A stretch of 59,933 nt of DNA, taken from positions 33,410 to 93,342 of the forward strand of contig NZ_LIVT01000020.1 in NCBI RefSeq assembly GCF_001905905.1, given 5' to 3'. The DNA comes from Streptomyces sp. CB02366. Its GTDB lineage: Bacteria; Actinomycetota; Actinomycetes; Streptomycetales; Streptomycetaceae. The notes under the pieces are model-generated. The model was not told the DNA's origin, did no database searches, and worked only from the letters and a program-made list of their open reading frames with translations. Shown here in pieces: positions 44,094 to 52,146 of this stretch. Numbering within the stretch: position 1 is the stretch's first letter; every line of letters starts with the position of its first letter. The translations under genes were made by a program, and so were the position numbers.

Positions 44094-45644
44094 TCAGTGG
44101 GCGACGACCGGGATCCTGAACTCGTCCTCGGCGCCCGCCTCCGACGCCGCTCCCCCGCCCGTCCCCACCCCGGGACGGCCGGTGTTGATGAGGGCGAACG
44201 CGATGGCCGCGGCGGCGACGAGGATGCCGACCGCCCACCAGATCGCCGCGGCGAAGCCGCTGACCATGGCCTGGAGCTCCAGGAGCTTCGGGTCCGCGGC
44301 GCGGGCCGCGTGGTCGGCGACGTAGGCGGTGGTGGCGCTCGCGGCGATGGTGTTCAGCAGAGCGGTGCCGATCGCACCGCCGACCTGCTGCGAGGTGTTG
44401 ACCATCGCGGAGGCCACCCCCGCGTCACGCGGCTCGATGCCGTGGGTGGCCAGGGACATCGCCGGCATGAACGCCGTGCCCATGCCGAGGCCGAGCAGCA
44501 GCATGCCGGGCAGGATGACCGCGGTGTAGCTGGTGTTCAGGTCCAGCCGGGTCAGCAGCAGCATGCCGGCCGCGGCGACCAGGAAGCCCGGTCCCATCAG
44601 CAGGCGCGGCGGAACCCGCGTCATCAGCCGGGTGCCGATCTGGGTGGAGCCGGTGATCATGCCCGCGATCATCGGGAGGAACGCGAAGCCGGTCTTGACC
44701 GGGGAGTAGCCCTTCACGACCTGGAGGTAGTAGGTCAGGAAGAGGAACAGCCCGAACATCGCGATGATGGCGAGGCCCAGCGAGAGGTAGACCCCGCCGC
44801 GGTTGCGCTCGGTGAGGACGCGCAGCGGCAGCAGCGGCGACTTCACGCGCGCCTCGGTCATGACGAAGGCCAGCAGCAGCACGGCCGAGGCGATGAACAT
44901 GGCGATCGTCAGCCCGTCCGACCAGCCGGCCGATTCGGCGCGGGTGAAGCCGTAGACCAGGGTGACCAGGCCGAGCGTGGAGAGGACGACGCCGGGGATG
45001 TCCAGCGGTGCGCGGTTGCGGGCGCCGGAGGGCTCACGGATGACGAAGTACGCGCCCGCGGCGGCGACGACGGCGAACGGGATGTTGACGAAGAACGTCC
45101 AGCGCCAGTTCAGGTACTCGGTGAGGAAGCCGCCCAGGATCAGCCCTACGGCGCCGCCGCCACCGGCGATGGCCCCGTAGATGCCGAACGCCTTGGCGCG
45201 CTCCTTGGCGTCGGTGAACATCACGGCGAGCAGCGAGAGGGCCGCCGGGGCGAGCAGGGCGCCGAAAACGCCCTGGAGGGCCCGGGAGCCGAACATCATC
45301 GCCTCGTTCTGGGCCGCCCCGCCGAGTGCGGAGGCCAGCGCGAAGCCGATCAGACCGACCACGAAGGTGCGCTTGCGCCCCCAGAGGTCGGCGATCCGGC
45401 CGCCGAAGAGGAGGAGACCGCCGAAGGCGAGGGCGTAGGCGGTGATGACCCACTGCTTGTTGCCGTCGGATATGCCGAGGTCGGTCTGGGCGGAGGGCAG
45501 CGCGATGTTCACGATGGTCGCGTCGAGGACGACCATCAGCTGGGCGAGCGCGATGAAGGCCAGGGCTTTCCAGCGGCTCGGATCGGGAAGGACGGGGTCG
45601 GAAACGGGGTCGGAAATACGTGATGTACCGGCTGTTTTCGGCAT
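44094..45644 (-). CDS. DHA2 family MFS drug exporter
   Basis: A 516-residue exporter with 14 predicted membrane segments. Signatures: VVLDATIVNIALPSAQ (motif D1), GGRIADLWGRKRTFVVG (motif A) and GGFLTEYLNWRWTFFVNIPF. The tail after helix 14 is short and hydrophilic. The ATG at 45644 is chosen over GTG at 45656, because AGGTGG lies at a suitable distance before the ATG. The TetR gene 173 bases upstream on the same strand probably regulates it. It is a paralogue-type neighbour of the exporter at 38012-39595, not a recent duplicate. Confidence 0.93.
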   Translation of the reverse strand: MPKTAGTSRISDPVSDPVLPDPSRWKALAFIALAQLMVVLDATIVNIALPSAQTDLGISDGNKQWVITAYALAFGGLLLFGGRIADLWGRKRTFVVGLIGFALASALGGAAQNEAMMFGSRALQGVFGALLAPAALSLLAVMFTDAKERAKAFGIYGAIAGGGGAVGLILGGFLTEYLNWRWTFFVNIPFAVVAAAGAYFVIREPSGARNRAPLDIPGVVLSTLGLVTLVYGFTRAESAGWSDGLTIAMFIASAVLLLAFVMTEARVKSPLLPLRVLTERNRGGVYLSLGLAIIAMFGLFLFLTYYLQVVKGYSPVKTGFAFLPMIAGMITGSTQIGTRLMTRVPPRLLMGPGFLVAAAGMLLLTRLDLNTSYTAVILPGMLLLGLGMGTAFMPAMSLATHGIEPRDAGVASAMVNTSQQVGGAIGTALLNTIAASATTAYVADHAARAADPKLLELQAMVSGFAAAIWWAVGILVAAAAIAFALINTGRPGVGTGGGAASEAGAEDEFRIPVVAH

Positions 45645-45817
45645 GGGTGTAGCCACCTAAGGACGTGCGGGGGCGCCGAGGCGCCGCAAGGTGAGCGTCG
45701 GCGGTACGCGGTGCGGCGTACGCGCGACGGTGATGGGGCCGCCCGTGCGCGACAAGGCGTGCGGGTCGGTGGTCGAGTCGGGCGGGGAGGGGCCGGAGGG
45801 CGCGGTTCGGACGGGGT

Positions 45818-46528
45818 TCAGGAGCGCCGCAGGTCCTCCAGGGTCGCCGCCGAGCCGGGCAGTTCCGAGCGGGCCGGGGTCTCCAGTCCGTCCAGGAACA
45901 GCTGCAGGTGGCGGTGGGTGAACCGGTCGATGCCCTGGCAGGCGATGCCGGGGAGCGGCCGGGTGAGTTGGGAGAGGGCGACGAGTACGTCACCGACGGC
46001 GATGTCGGTGCGCAGCCGCCCCGCGGACATGGCGCGCGCGACGAGCCCTTCGACGGCCTCTTCGAGGCGTCGGCGCTCGGCGAGCAGGTCGGGGTGGTCC
46101 CGGTCGAAGACGCCGGAGATCATCGGGCACAGGGCGCCGATCCGTTCGTCGGCGGCCGCGTGGACGAAGCGGCTGAGCGCGGCGAACGGGTCGGACTCCG
46201 CGGCGGCGGCCTCTTCGGCCCGGAGGGTGGTGCGGGAGGTGACCGCGAGGACGACCTCGTGGGTGAGGGCGGCACGGTCGGGGAAGTTGCGGTAGAGCGT
46301 GGCGTTGCCGACCCCCGCGCGGCGGGCGACGTCGTCCAGCGCCACGTCCGGCCCGTACTCGACGAACAGCTCGCGCGCCGCCGCGATGATGCGCTCACGA
46401 TTGCGCAGCGCGTCGGCGCGGGGGCGGGCGGAACGGCGGGAGGCCGCCGGTGCGGACACCTCGGTCGCGCCCTCGGCCGGGGCCCCGCTCCCGGCGCCGG
46501 ACTCGACAGTGCTCTCGGTCTTCACCAT
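45818..46528 (-). CDS. TetR family transcriptional regulator
   Basis: A 236-residue regulator with a disordered 35-residue start, then the HTH (about 38-85, NRERIIAAARELFVEYGPDV and RRAGVGNATLYRNFPDRAAL) and a helical ligand domain with conserved Cys in GALCPMISGVF. The ATG at 46528 follows GGAGGAGAG. It lies upstream of, and on the same strand as, a DHA2 exporter, so it is likely that exporter's repressor. Confidence 0.92.
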   Translation of the reverse strand: MVKTESTVESGAGSGAPAEGATEVSAPAASRRSARPRADALRNRERIIAAARELFVEYGPDVALDDVARRAGVGNATLYRNFPDRAALTHEVVLAVTSRTTLRAEEAAAAESDPFAALSRFVHAAADERIGALCPMISGVFDRDHPDLLAERRRLEEAVEGLVARAMSAGRLRTDIAVGDVLVALSQLTRPLPGIACQGIDRFTHRHLQLFLDGLETPARSELPGSAATLEDLRRS

Positions 46529-46789
46529 GTCTCTCCTCCCGCCCTCCGGGTGGTTCGGTCGCCCCCTGCGTCATCGGGGGCCGCCTCCCCGCTCGGCGAG
46601 GACACCTGGGTAAACGGGGAGAAGCTCCCCGCTTATTTCCGCCCATCATGTGACCTGGAACACAACCGCTCGGGAGGAAAACCCTCCGATCGGCGCACCC
46701 GGCGAGCGCCCGCGGGCCGCCCGGCACAGGCTGATCGCCAGAGCGCAGTCAGGGGACGGCCGGCTGCCGCGGACCCCGAAGGCGCCTCT

Positions 46790-48064
46790 ATGCAGCAGCC
46801 CCGCCACCGGATACGCAGACACCGCCGCCCGATCGCCCTGGTCGGAGCGACCGCGCTGGTCATAGCGGCCATGGCCTCGGCCAGCACCACCCTCCCGGCC
46901 GGCGGCCGCGCCTCGGCCGGGTCGGCGGCCACCACCCAGGACGCCGCGCTCGCGCCGTGCCGGATCGCCACCGCCATGGGCGTCCAGATGTCCGAGGGCC
47001 TGCCCACGCCGCCCGGTTACGCCCCGTCGACCGGCGAGGTCAGGGCGCTCAACCTGATGATCGACTTCCCGGACGCGGAGGGCACGGAGCCGGCGGCGGA
47101 GCGGTACGCGGAGTTCTTCCCGCAGACCTCCGAATGGTTCAGGACCAGCTCGTACGGGCGGCTCGACTACCGGCCCGAGGCCCCCGTCCAGGACTGGCTG
47201 CGGATGCCGGCGCCGTTCGCGGAGTACGGGATAGAACGCGGCTCACCGTTCGAACCGGGCTACCGCCAACTGGTGAAGGACATCGTCGCGACCGCCGACC
47301 CGCGGGTCGACTTCTCGGCGTACGACCTGGTCAACGTCCTCGTCACCCCGAACGCCGGCCCCTCCGCGCTGGACACCGTGCTCTCGGTGACCTTCTCCGG
47401 CAACGACGAGGCCCCGGAGGCGGACGGCGTGCCGCTCTCGAACACGTCCTTCGTCTACAGCCGCCAGGACGACGGCTCGGGGTCGTACGCCGAGACCGGC
47501 TACCGCGTCCTGCCGCACGAGAACGGCCATGTCTTCGGCCTGCCCGACCTCTACACGATGGAGGGCGGCGGCTCGGTGGGGCACTGGGACATCATGTCGG
47601 AGGACTGGGGGGCCAACAACGACTTCCTGGCCTGGCACAAATGGAAGCTCGGCTGGCTCGACGACGACCAGATCAGCTGCGCGTCCCGGCCCGGCGTCAG
47701 CGATCACACGCTCGGCCCGCTGGCCGCCGAGGGCGGTCCCAAGCTCGCGTTCGTCCCGCTCGGCGCGGAGTCCGGCTACGCCGTGGAGGTCCGTACGGCG
47801 GCGGGCAACGACGAGGCGGTCTGCCGGCCCGGAGTGCTGATCTACAAGGTCAGCACGGACGTGGACACCGGCCAGGGCCCGGTCTCCGTCGCCGACGCCA
47901 CGGAGGACAGCGGCGGCTGCACCCGCCGCCCCAACGTGCACGCGGAACTGTCCGACGCCCCGTTCCGCCCCGGCCAGACCTTCACCGACCGGGCCAACGG
48001 CGTACGGATAGCCGTGCTGGACGAGGACGACGGCGCCTACCGGATACGGGTCACGCGCCCGTGA
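46790..48064 (+). CDS. Secreted M6-like metalloprotease
   Basis: A 424-residue exported protein. Residues 1-38 have a very basic start and a hydrophobic core, fitting a Sec or Tat-like signal peptide. The zinc motif is HENGHVFGLPD (His243, Glu244, His247, Asp253), an HExxHxxGxxD pattern, with a Met-turn in WDIMS (Met269), as in M6 and related metzincin-like peptidases. A beta-rich C-terminal domain ends in RIRVTRP. The ATG at 46790 follows GAAGG at eight bases. It is alone in its transcript. Confidence 0.88.
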   Translation: MQQPRHRIRRHRRPIALVGATALVIAAMASASTTLPAGGRASAGSAATTQDAALAPCRIATAMGVQMSEGLPTPPGYAPSTGEVRALNLMIDFPDAEGTEPAAERYAEFFPQTSEWFRTSSYGRLDYRPEAPVQDWLRMPAPFAEYGIERGSPFEPGYRQLVKDIVATADPRVDFSAYDLVNVLVTPNAGPSALDTVLSVTFSGNDEAPEADGVPLSNTSFVYSRQDDGSGSYAETGYRVLPHENGHVFGLPDLYTMEGGGSVGHWDIMSEDWGANNDFLAWHKWKLGWLDDDQISCASRPGVSDHTLGPLAAEGGPKLAFVPLGAESGYAVEVRTAAGNDEAVCRPGVLIYKVSTDVDTGQGPVSVADATEDSGGCTRRPNVHAELSDAPFRPGQTFTDRANGVRIAVLDEDDGAYRIRVTRP

Positions 48065-48143
48065 GGCGGGGGCCGCGCCCGTGGGCGCGGGCCCGCTCCG
48101 GGACGGGCCGGAGGGGTGGCGCGTCCGCGGGCCGGGCGACCGC

Positions 48144-49412
48144 TCACACGTCCGCGGCCCGGCCGACGACCGAGACCCACCCCTCGTGGAGCACGGCCCG
48201 GTCCCCCGTACGGAACCAACCGCCGTCGCCGAAGGCGGCACCGGTCGCCGCCGCGTCGCGCCAGTAGCCGCGGAACAGCGACTGGCCGCGCAGCCACAAC
48301 TCCCCCGCCTCCCCCTCGGGCAGCTCCTCACCGGACGGTCCGGCGATCCGCACCTCGGTCACCGGTGTGGGGCGGCCCGCGCCGCCCGAGCCGGCGCCCG
48401 GGCCGTCGCCGAAGGGGGCGAGGACCGTGCCGCCGGTCTCGGCGAGGCCGTACCCGCCGGGGAGGAGCGGACCGGGGCCCCGCGACCCGCCCCCGCCCGG
48501 TTCACCGGTCACCGCTCCGGCCGGTCCATCGGTCAGGACGAGGGCGGCGCCGACCGCCATCGCACCGTAGAACCCGGTGAACGCGGCGGGATGGGAGAAC
48601 GGCAACGTCATCCGCGTCTCCGGGGCGGGCCCCTGCCCCGGGATGACACCGCGCACCAGGGCGGAGGCCGCCGCGTGGTAGCGGGGGTTGAGGGCGGAGG
48701 CGGCCTGGGCGAGGTGGGTGGCCACCGCGCCCCGGGGGCGGCCCGCGACGCGCGAGGTGTAGAGGATCGTGGCGTCGTCCTCGGGCCGGGGCTCCACGTC
48801 GGGCGGCGCGGCCAGCGGATCGGGCGCGGGGAACTCCTCGTACCGCTCGATCCGCAGCCCCGGAGCTCCGCCCCCCGGGCCCCCGGAGCCGGGGAAGAGG
48901 ACGACGCGCGCCCCGGCCCGCCGGGCCCATCCCGCCACCCGCCCCAGCCGCTCCCCGTCCACGAGGAGCACGGCGGGTTCGCAGTCGTCGAGGACGTGGG
49001 CGAACCCCTCCTCGCTCCACCGGACGTCGAGGGGCACGGCGACGAGCCCCGCCAGCTGGGCGGCCCAGAAGGCGACCTGCCACTCGGGGCGGTTCCCCAT
49101 CGCGACCACGGCCCGCGCCCCCGAGCGCAGCCCGTAGCGCTCCCGCAGGCGTACGGCGAGGGCGGAGGCGGCGGCGAAGAACTCCCCGTAGGAGCACGTC
49201 CGCTCCCCCGCGATCAGGAACGGGGCGTCCCCGTGGGCCCAGGTGGTCTCCACGAACTCCCGGAGCGTACGGGGGCCGTGGGCGTACTCCGGAACGCCCC
49301 GCTCCCCGGGAACGACGGCGAACGGGGCGCCCGGCGCGGTGAGAGACGCCTCGACGCGCTCGGCCCGCCGGGTGTGCTCGGACGGGAACGAAGACGGGTG
49401 GACATGCGGCAC
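48144..49412 (-). CDS. Degenerate acyl-CoA synthetase-like (ANL) protein
   Basis: A 422-residue adenylating-enzyme relative that looks damaged. Present are the N-terminal half (FLIAGERTCSYGEFFAAASA, AVVAMGNRPEWQVAFWAAQ) and late motifs YGLAETGG and WFRTGDRAVL. The ATP loop reads YTSRVAGRPRG instead of the usual YTSGTTGxPKG. About 100 residues normally between the SHP-like segment and YGLTET are replaced by a 25-residue Gly/Pro linker. The protein stops at GRAADV, where the C-terminal domain with the catalytic Lys would begin. It is either a pseudogene kept open or a non-catalytic protein. GTG at 49412 follows GAGG. Confidence 0.75.
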   Translation of the reverse strand: MPHVHPSSFPSEHTRRAERVEASLTAPGAPFAVVPGERGVPEYAHGPRTLREFVETTWAHGDAPFLIAGERTCSYGEFFAAASALAVRLRERYGLRSGARAVVAMGNRPEWQVAFWAAQLAGLVAVPLDVRWSEEGFAHVLDDCEPAVLLVDGERLGRVAGWARRAGARVVLFPGSGGPGGGAPGLRIERYEEFPAPDPLAAPPDVEPRPEDDATILYTSRVAGRPRGAVATHLAQAASALNPRYHAAASALVRGVIPGQGPAPETRMTLPFSHPAAFTGFYGAMAVGAALVLTDGPAGAVTGEPGGGGSRGPGPLLPGGYGLAETGGTVLAPFGDGPGAGSGGAGRPTPVTEVRIAGPSGEELPEGEAGELWLRGQSLFRGYWRDAAATGAAFGDGGWFRTGDRAVLHEGWVSVVGRAADV

Positions 49413-49591
49413 GGACGGCCTCTTCTCGCGCTGACGCCGGAACCTACTGACGCGCGCGACGCTATGCGGGCAGAGGCGCGACGCCAAGGCCGCCGGGGCC
49501 GGGCGGCTCGATCCGCGGGGCGCGCGGGGCGGCGCCCCGCGAGGCCGGCGTTCCCGGCCCCGGCGGGGCGCCGTGGCGGTACGGATACGGG

Positions 49592-50167
49592 TCAGGCCCT
49601 GCGGGACCGCCAGAGCCAGGCCGACGTACCGGCGATCACGGCGAGGGCGATCACGTTGGCGACGAGGGCCGGGGTGTCACCCGCCGGAGCGATGGTGGTC
49701 TCGTCCCAGACGAGGATGGCGGCGCTCGGCAGAACGGCGGTGAGCAGGACGCCGACGGCCTTCTGAACCGGGGTCCAGTGCACCGAGGTGCACAACAGGA
49801 CCGCGCCGACGATGCGGAACAGACCGCTGCACAACTGCGCGGCTGGCACGTCGGGGAGGAGCATGGCGAGGAGGTAGGGGACGGTGAGCATCAGGAGCGG
49901 GACCACCGGGTGCACCTTGCCGCGCCGGGCCGGTGCGGCGGCGCCCGGTATGCCCGCCTCCGCCAGCGCCGTGGCCGCGATCGTCCGCGGATCCCCGAGG
50001 CCCGCGAGGATGTCGCCCACCGCGACCGCGGGCTGCTCCGCACGCGTCACCTCGATGTGCTCGGCGAGGTCCGCGAGCAGTTCCTGCCGACGGTCGGCGG
50101 GCAGTGCGGAGGCCTCCCGCTCCACAGCGGCGAGGTAGTCGCGTACGGGGTCGGCGGTCGTCTTCAT
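49592..50167 (-). CDS. HAAS/DUF1700-type membrane protein
   Basis: A 191-residue protein. The cytoplasmic N-terminus (about 1-80, VRDYLAAVEREASALPADRR and LADLAEHIEV) resembles the HAAS domain that partners PadR regulators. About four membrane helices then fill residues 88-185. Its ATG overlaps the padR stop as ATGA, so the two are coupled. Such pairs are thought to sense envelope signals and modulate the PadR partner; this is inference from context. Confidence 0.83.
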   Translation of the reverse strand: MKTTADPVRDYLAAVEREASALPADRRQELLADLAEHIEVTRAEQPAVAVGDILAGLGDPRTIAATALAEAGIPGAAAPARRGKVHPVVPLLMLTVPYLLAMLLPDVPAAQLCSGLFRIVGAVLLCTSVHWTPVQKAVGVLLTAVLPSAAILVWDETTIAPAGDTPALVANVIALAVIAGTSAWLWRSRRA

Positions 50168-50538
50168 GCGAGGTCTCCGGCAGAGGTGTGGGGGGCGGTC
50201 AGGAAGGCGTCGACGGCGTTGCGGAAGTCCGGCCAGACGCGGGTGAATTCGTCGAGCGCCGCCCTGCCGCCATCGGTGAGCGCGTAGTAGCGGCGGGGCG
50301 GCCCGGAGGGCGACTCCTGCCAGGCGGTGGTGACCAGGTCGTCGCGGCGGAGCCGGGACAGCAGCGGGTAGACCGTGCCCTGGCTGGTGGCCAGGGCCCC
50401 GGACCCCTCCAGCTCGCGCAGAAGCTCGACGCCGTAACGAGGGCGGTCCCGCATCAGAGCGAGCACGCAGTACTCCAGTACGCCCTTGCGCAACTGGGCG
50501 GCTGCCCGCGCCTGCTTGCTCGCATCACCTGCTTCCAT
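50164..50538 (-). CDS. PadR family transcriptional regulator
   Basis: A 124-residue PadR-like winged-helix regulator (LRKGVLEYCVLALMRDRPRY, SQGTVYPLLSRLRRDDLVTT, SGPPRRYYALTDGGRAAL). The ATG at 50538 was chosen as the last start before the conserved region. Upstream in-frame codons encode the Gly/Arg-rich product of the hexamer repeat and are unlikely to be translated. It is coupled to the HAAS-like membrane protein downstream. Confidence 0.9.
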   Translation of the reverse strand: MEAGDASKQARAAAQLRKGVLEYCVLALMRDRPRYGVELLRELEGSGALATSQGTVYPLLSRLRRDDLVTTAWQESPSGPPRRYYALTDGGRAALDEFTRVWPDFRNAVDAFLTAPHTSAGDLA

Positions 50539-50630
50539 GCGATACACAGTGCCTGACCCGACAAGGTCGAACGCAAGCCCCGCCCGCCGCCCCTGCCCGG
50601 CCCCGTCGAGAACCGCCCGGAGCCCCGCCC

Positions 50631-50672
50631 CTCGCCCTCGCCCTCGCCCTCGCCCTCGCCCTCGCCCTCGCC
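50631..50672. repeat. Seven tandem copies of CTCGCC
   Basis: A perfect hexanucleotide array, 42 bases long, upstream of padR. A multiple of three per unit means a read-through frame stays open. Such arrays vary in copy number by slippage. Confidence 0.85.
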
Positions 50673-50775
50673 CGGAGAACGCTCCACACCAGGGAGCCCG
50701 CTTCGGTCGCGCCCGATCCCGTCCGGCAGAGGTGAAGCAGGGCAGGCGCATACACCCGACGGCAAAGAATGATTA

Positions 50776-50819
50776 TTGATTGGTCACCGTTCATTCGCAC
50801 GGATAGATTCGACAATCAA
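50776..50819. promoter_or_regulatory. Inverted repeat TTGATTG...CAATCAA and promoter candidate before pheST
   Basis: Seven-base arms at 50776-50782 and 50813-50819 flank a 30-base centre in an AT-rich patch. A plus-strand TTGGTC (50780-50785), an 18-base spacer and TAGATT (50804-50809) could be a vegetative promoter overlapping the dyad, so a repressor bound here would shut it. Confidence 0.4.
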
Positions 50820-50885
50820 GCAGCAATGCAGAGTGGTCGCGCCCCGGGGGCGTGAGGTGGTCGTGGAACCGCACGGGGAGAGACC

Positions 50886-51110
50886 GATGAACTGGCGCGC
50901 ATGCTCTATCGGACAGCGCACAAGCGGCTCGACCGGGACGCCGCCACCGTCGCGCCCGAGGTCGGAGCCGAGCCCGGACAGGTCGAGCGGGCCCTGGGAA
51001 GACCCTCCGACCTGGGGTTGCTCGTCTCCGCCCCGGACACGTCGTCGGGTTGTGGCCGCGCACGGCCGGACCAGGCTCTGACGCGACCGCTCGCGAGACG
51101 GAGTGGGTGA
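50886..51110 (+). pseudogene. Remnant of a TrmB/LuxR-type regulator N-terminus
   Basis: An open frame of about 74 codons reads DELARMLYRTAHKRLDRD, TVAPEVGAEPGQVERALGR, PSDLGLLVSAPD and PDQALTRPLAR. This follows the pattern of the N-terminal TrmB-like HTH of actinobacterial LuxR regulators (ALYR..., VAAELG...V..AL.RL..LGLL, P..AL..LLAR). It stops at a TGA overlapping the pheS start, and the rest of the regulator is absent. The upstream frame has no clear start. Probably a truncated gene left by a rearrangement that brought in pheST. A short real leader ORF is the alternative. Confidence 0.45.
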
Positions 51111-52146
51111 GTTGAAAGACATCGAGAGCCTGCGGCAATCCTTCGTGGAGGAATTGTCCAAAGCGTCACACAGGTCTGAGCTCGAGGCACTGCGGACATC
51201 ATTTCTGGGCCGACGCAGTTTCATCAAGGAAGAATTCCGGCGGCTGCCGGAACTTCCCGAAGAGGAGCGCCGCGCCTATGCCGTCCGGCTCAACGAGCTC
51301 TCGCAGCAGATGCAGGGGGAGATCGACAGCCGCGTGACCGTCGCGCGCAAGGCGGAGACGGCCAAGCAGCTGGAGGCGGAGTGGGTGGACGTCACTCTGC
51401 CCGGTCAGGCCCACCGCACGGGTGCGTGGCACCCCCTCACCGAGGTCGAACAGCGCTGTCTCGCCGTCCTGCGGAAGCTCGGCTTCGAACGCGCCGAGGG
51501 CCCCGAGGTCGAGGACGCGTACCACAACTTCGACGCGCTCAACATTCCGAAGCACCACCCGGCCCGCGACATGCAGGACACCTTCTGGCTGGACGCCGGG
51601 CAGCTGTTGCGGTCCCACACGACGACCGTGCAGGCGCGGGTCCTCGGTGAGGGACGCGAGATCCCGATCAAGGTCGCGGCCGCCGGCCGGGTCTACCGGA
51701 ACGAGGCCGTGGACGCCACCCACCTGGCCATGTTCCACCAGTTGGAGGGCTTCTGGCTGGAGCCCGGCCTGAGCGTCGGCCACCTCAAGAGCCTGCTCGC
51801 GTTCGTGGCGAGGGAACTGTACGGCGAGGACGTCAAGTTCCGCTTCAAGCCCAAGTACTACCCCTACACCGAGCCGTCCCTCGGCCTCGACATCGCCTGC
51901 ACCCACTGCGGCGGCGACGGATGCGAGGCCTGCCACCACATCGGCTGGGTCACCATCATCGGCGCGGGCATGATCCACCCTGCCGTGCTGCGCGAGTTCG
52001 GCTACGACCGGGACGGGATCACCGGCATCGCGTTCGGTTGGGGAACCACCCGCATGACCTCGCAGTGGCTGGGCGTGACCAAGGTGCGCCCGCTCTACGG
52101 ATCGGACCAGCGTCTGCTGAACTACCTTCACCGAGGCCACCAGTGA
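51103..52146 (+). CDS. pheS: Phenylalanine-tRNA ligase alpha subunit, divergent copy
   Basis: A 347-residue class II synthetase subunit that would activate Phe with PheT. An N-terminal coiled coil (1-92) is followed by HPLTEVEQ, the family segment GPEVEDAYHNFDALNIPKHH, motif 2 (GRVYRNEAVDATHLAMFHQL), YYPYTEPS, a CxxC...CxxC pair (Cys266, 269, 274, 277) and motif 3 IAFGWGTTRM. In motif 3 the usual Glu of G-x-G-x-E-R is Thr316, though Arg317 stays. It is shorter than the roughly 374-residue housekeeping Streptomyces PheS as I recall it and differs throughout. The start is GTG 51103; TTG 51112 has the better-spaced GGAG. Confidence 0.9.
   Translation: MGELKDIESLRQSFVEELSKASHRSELEALRTSFLGRRSFIKEEFRRLPELPEEERRAYAVRLNELSQQMQGEIDSRVTVARKAETAKQLEAEWVDVTLPGQAHRTGAWHPLTEVEQRCLAVLRKLGFERAEGPEVEDAYHNFDALNIPKHHPARDMQDTFWLDAGQLLRSHTTTVQARVLGEGREIPIKVAAAGRVYRNEAVDATHLAMFHQLEGFWLEPGLSVGHLKSLLAFVARELYGEDVKFRFKPKYYPYTEPSLGLDIACTHCGGDGCEACHHIGWVTIIGAGMIHPAVLREFGYDRDGITGIAFGWGTTRMTSQWLGVTKVRPLYGSDQRLLNYLHRGHQ

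Larger units (their letters stand above)
50539..50885. other. Intergenic region with repeat and AT-rich patch
   Basis: It contains the CTCGCC hexamer array and, from 50765 to 50830, an AT-rich patch with an inverted repeat and a promoter candidate for the pheST direction. No gene is recognised. Confidence 0.5.

Noticed and set aside
50820..51102. T-box or Phe-rich leader peptide controlling pheST
   Set aside because: No T-box core (AGGGUGGNACCGCG-like) or run of Phe codons was seen upstream of pheS.
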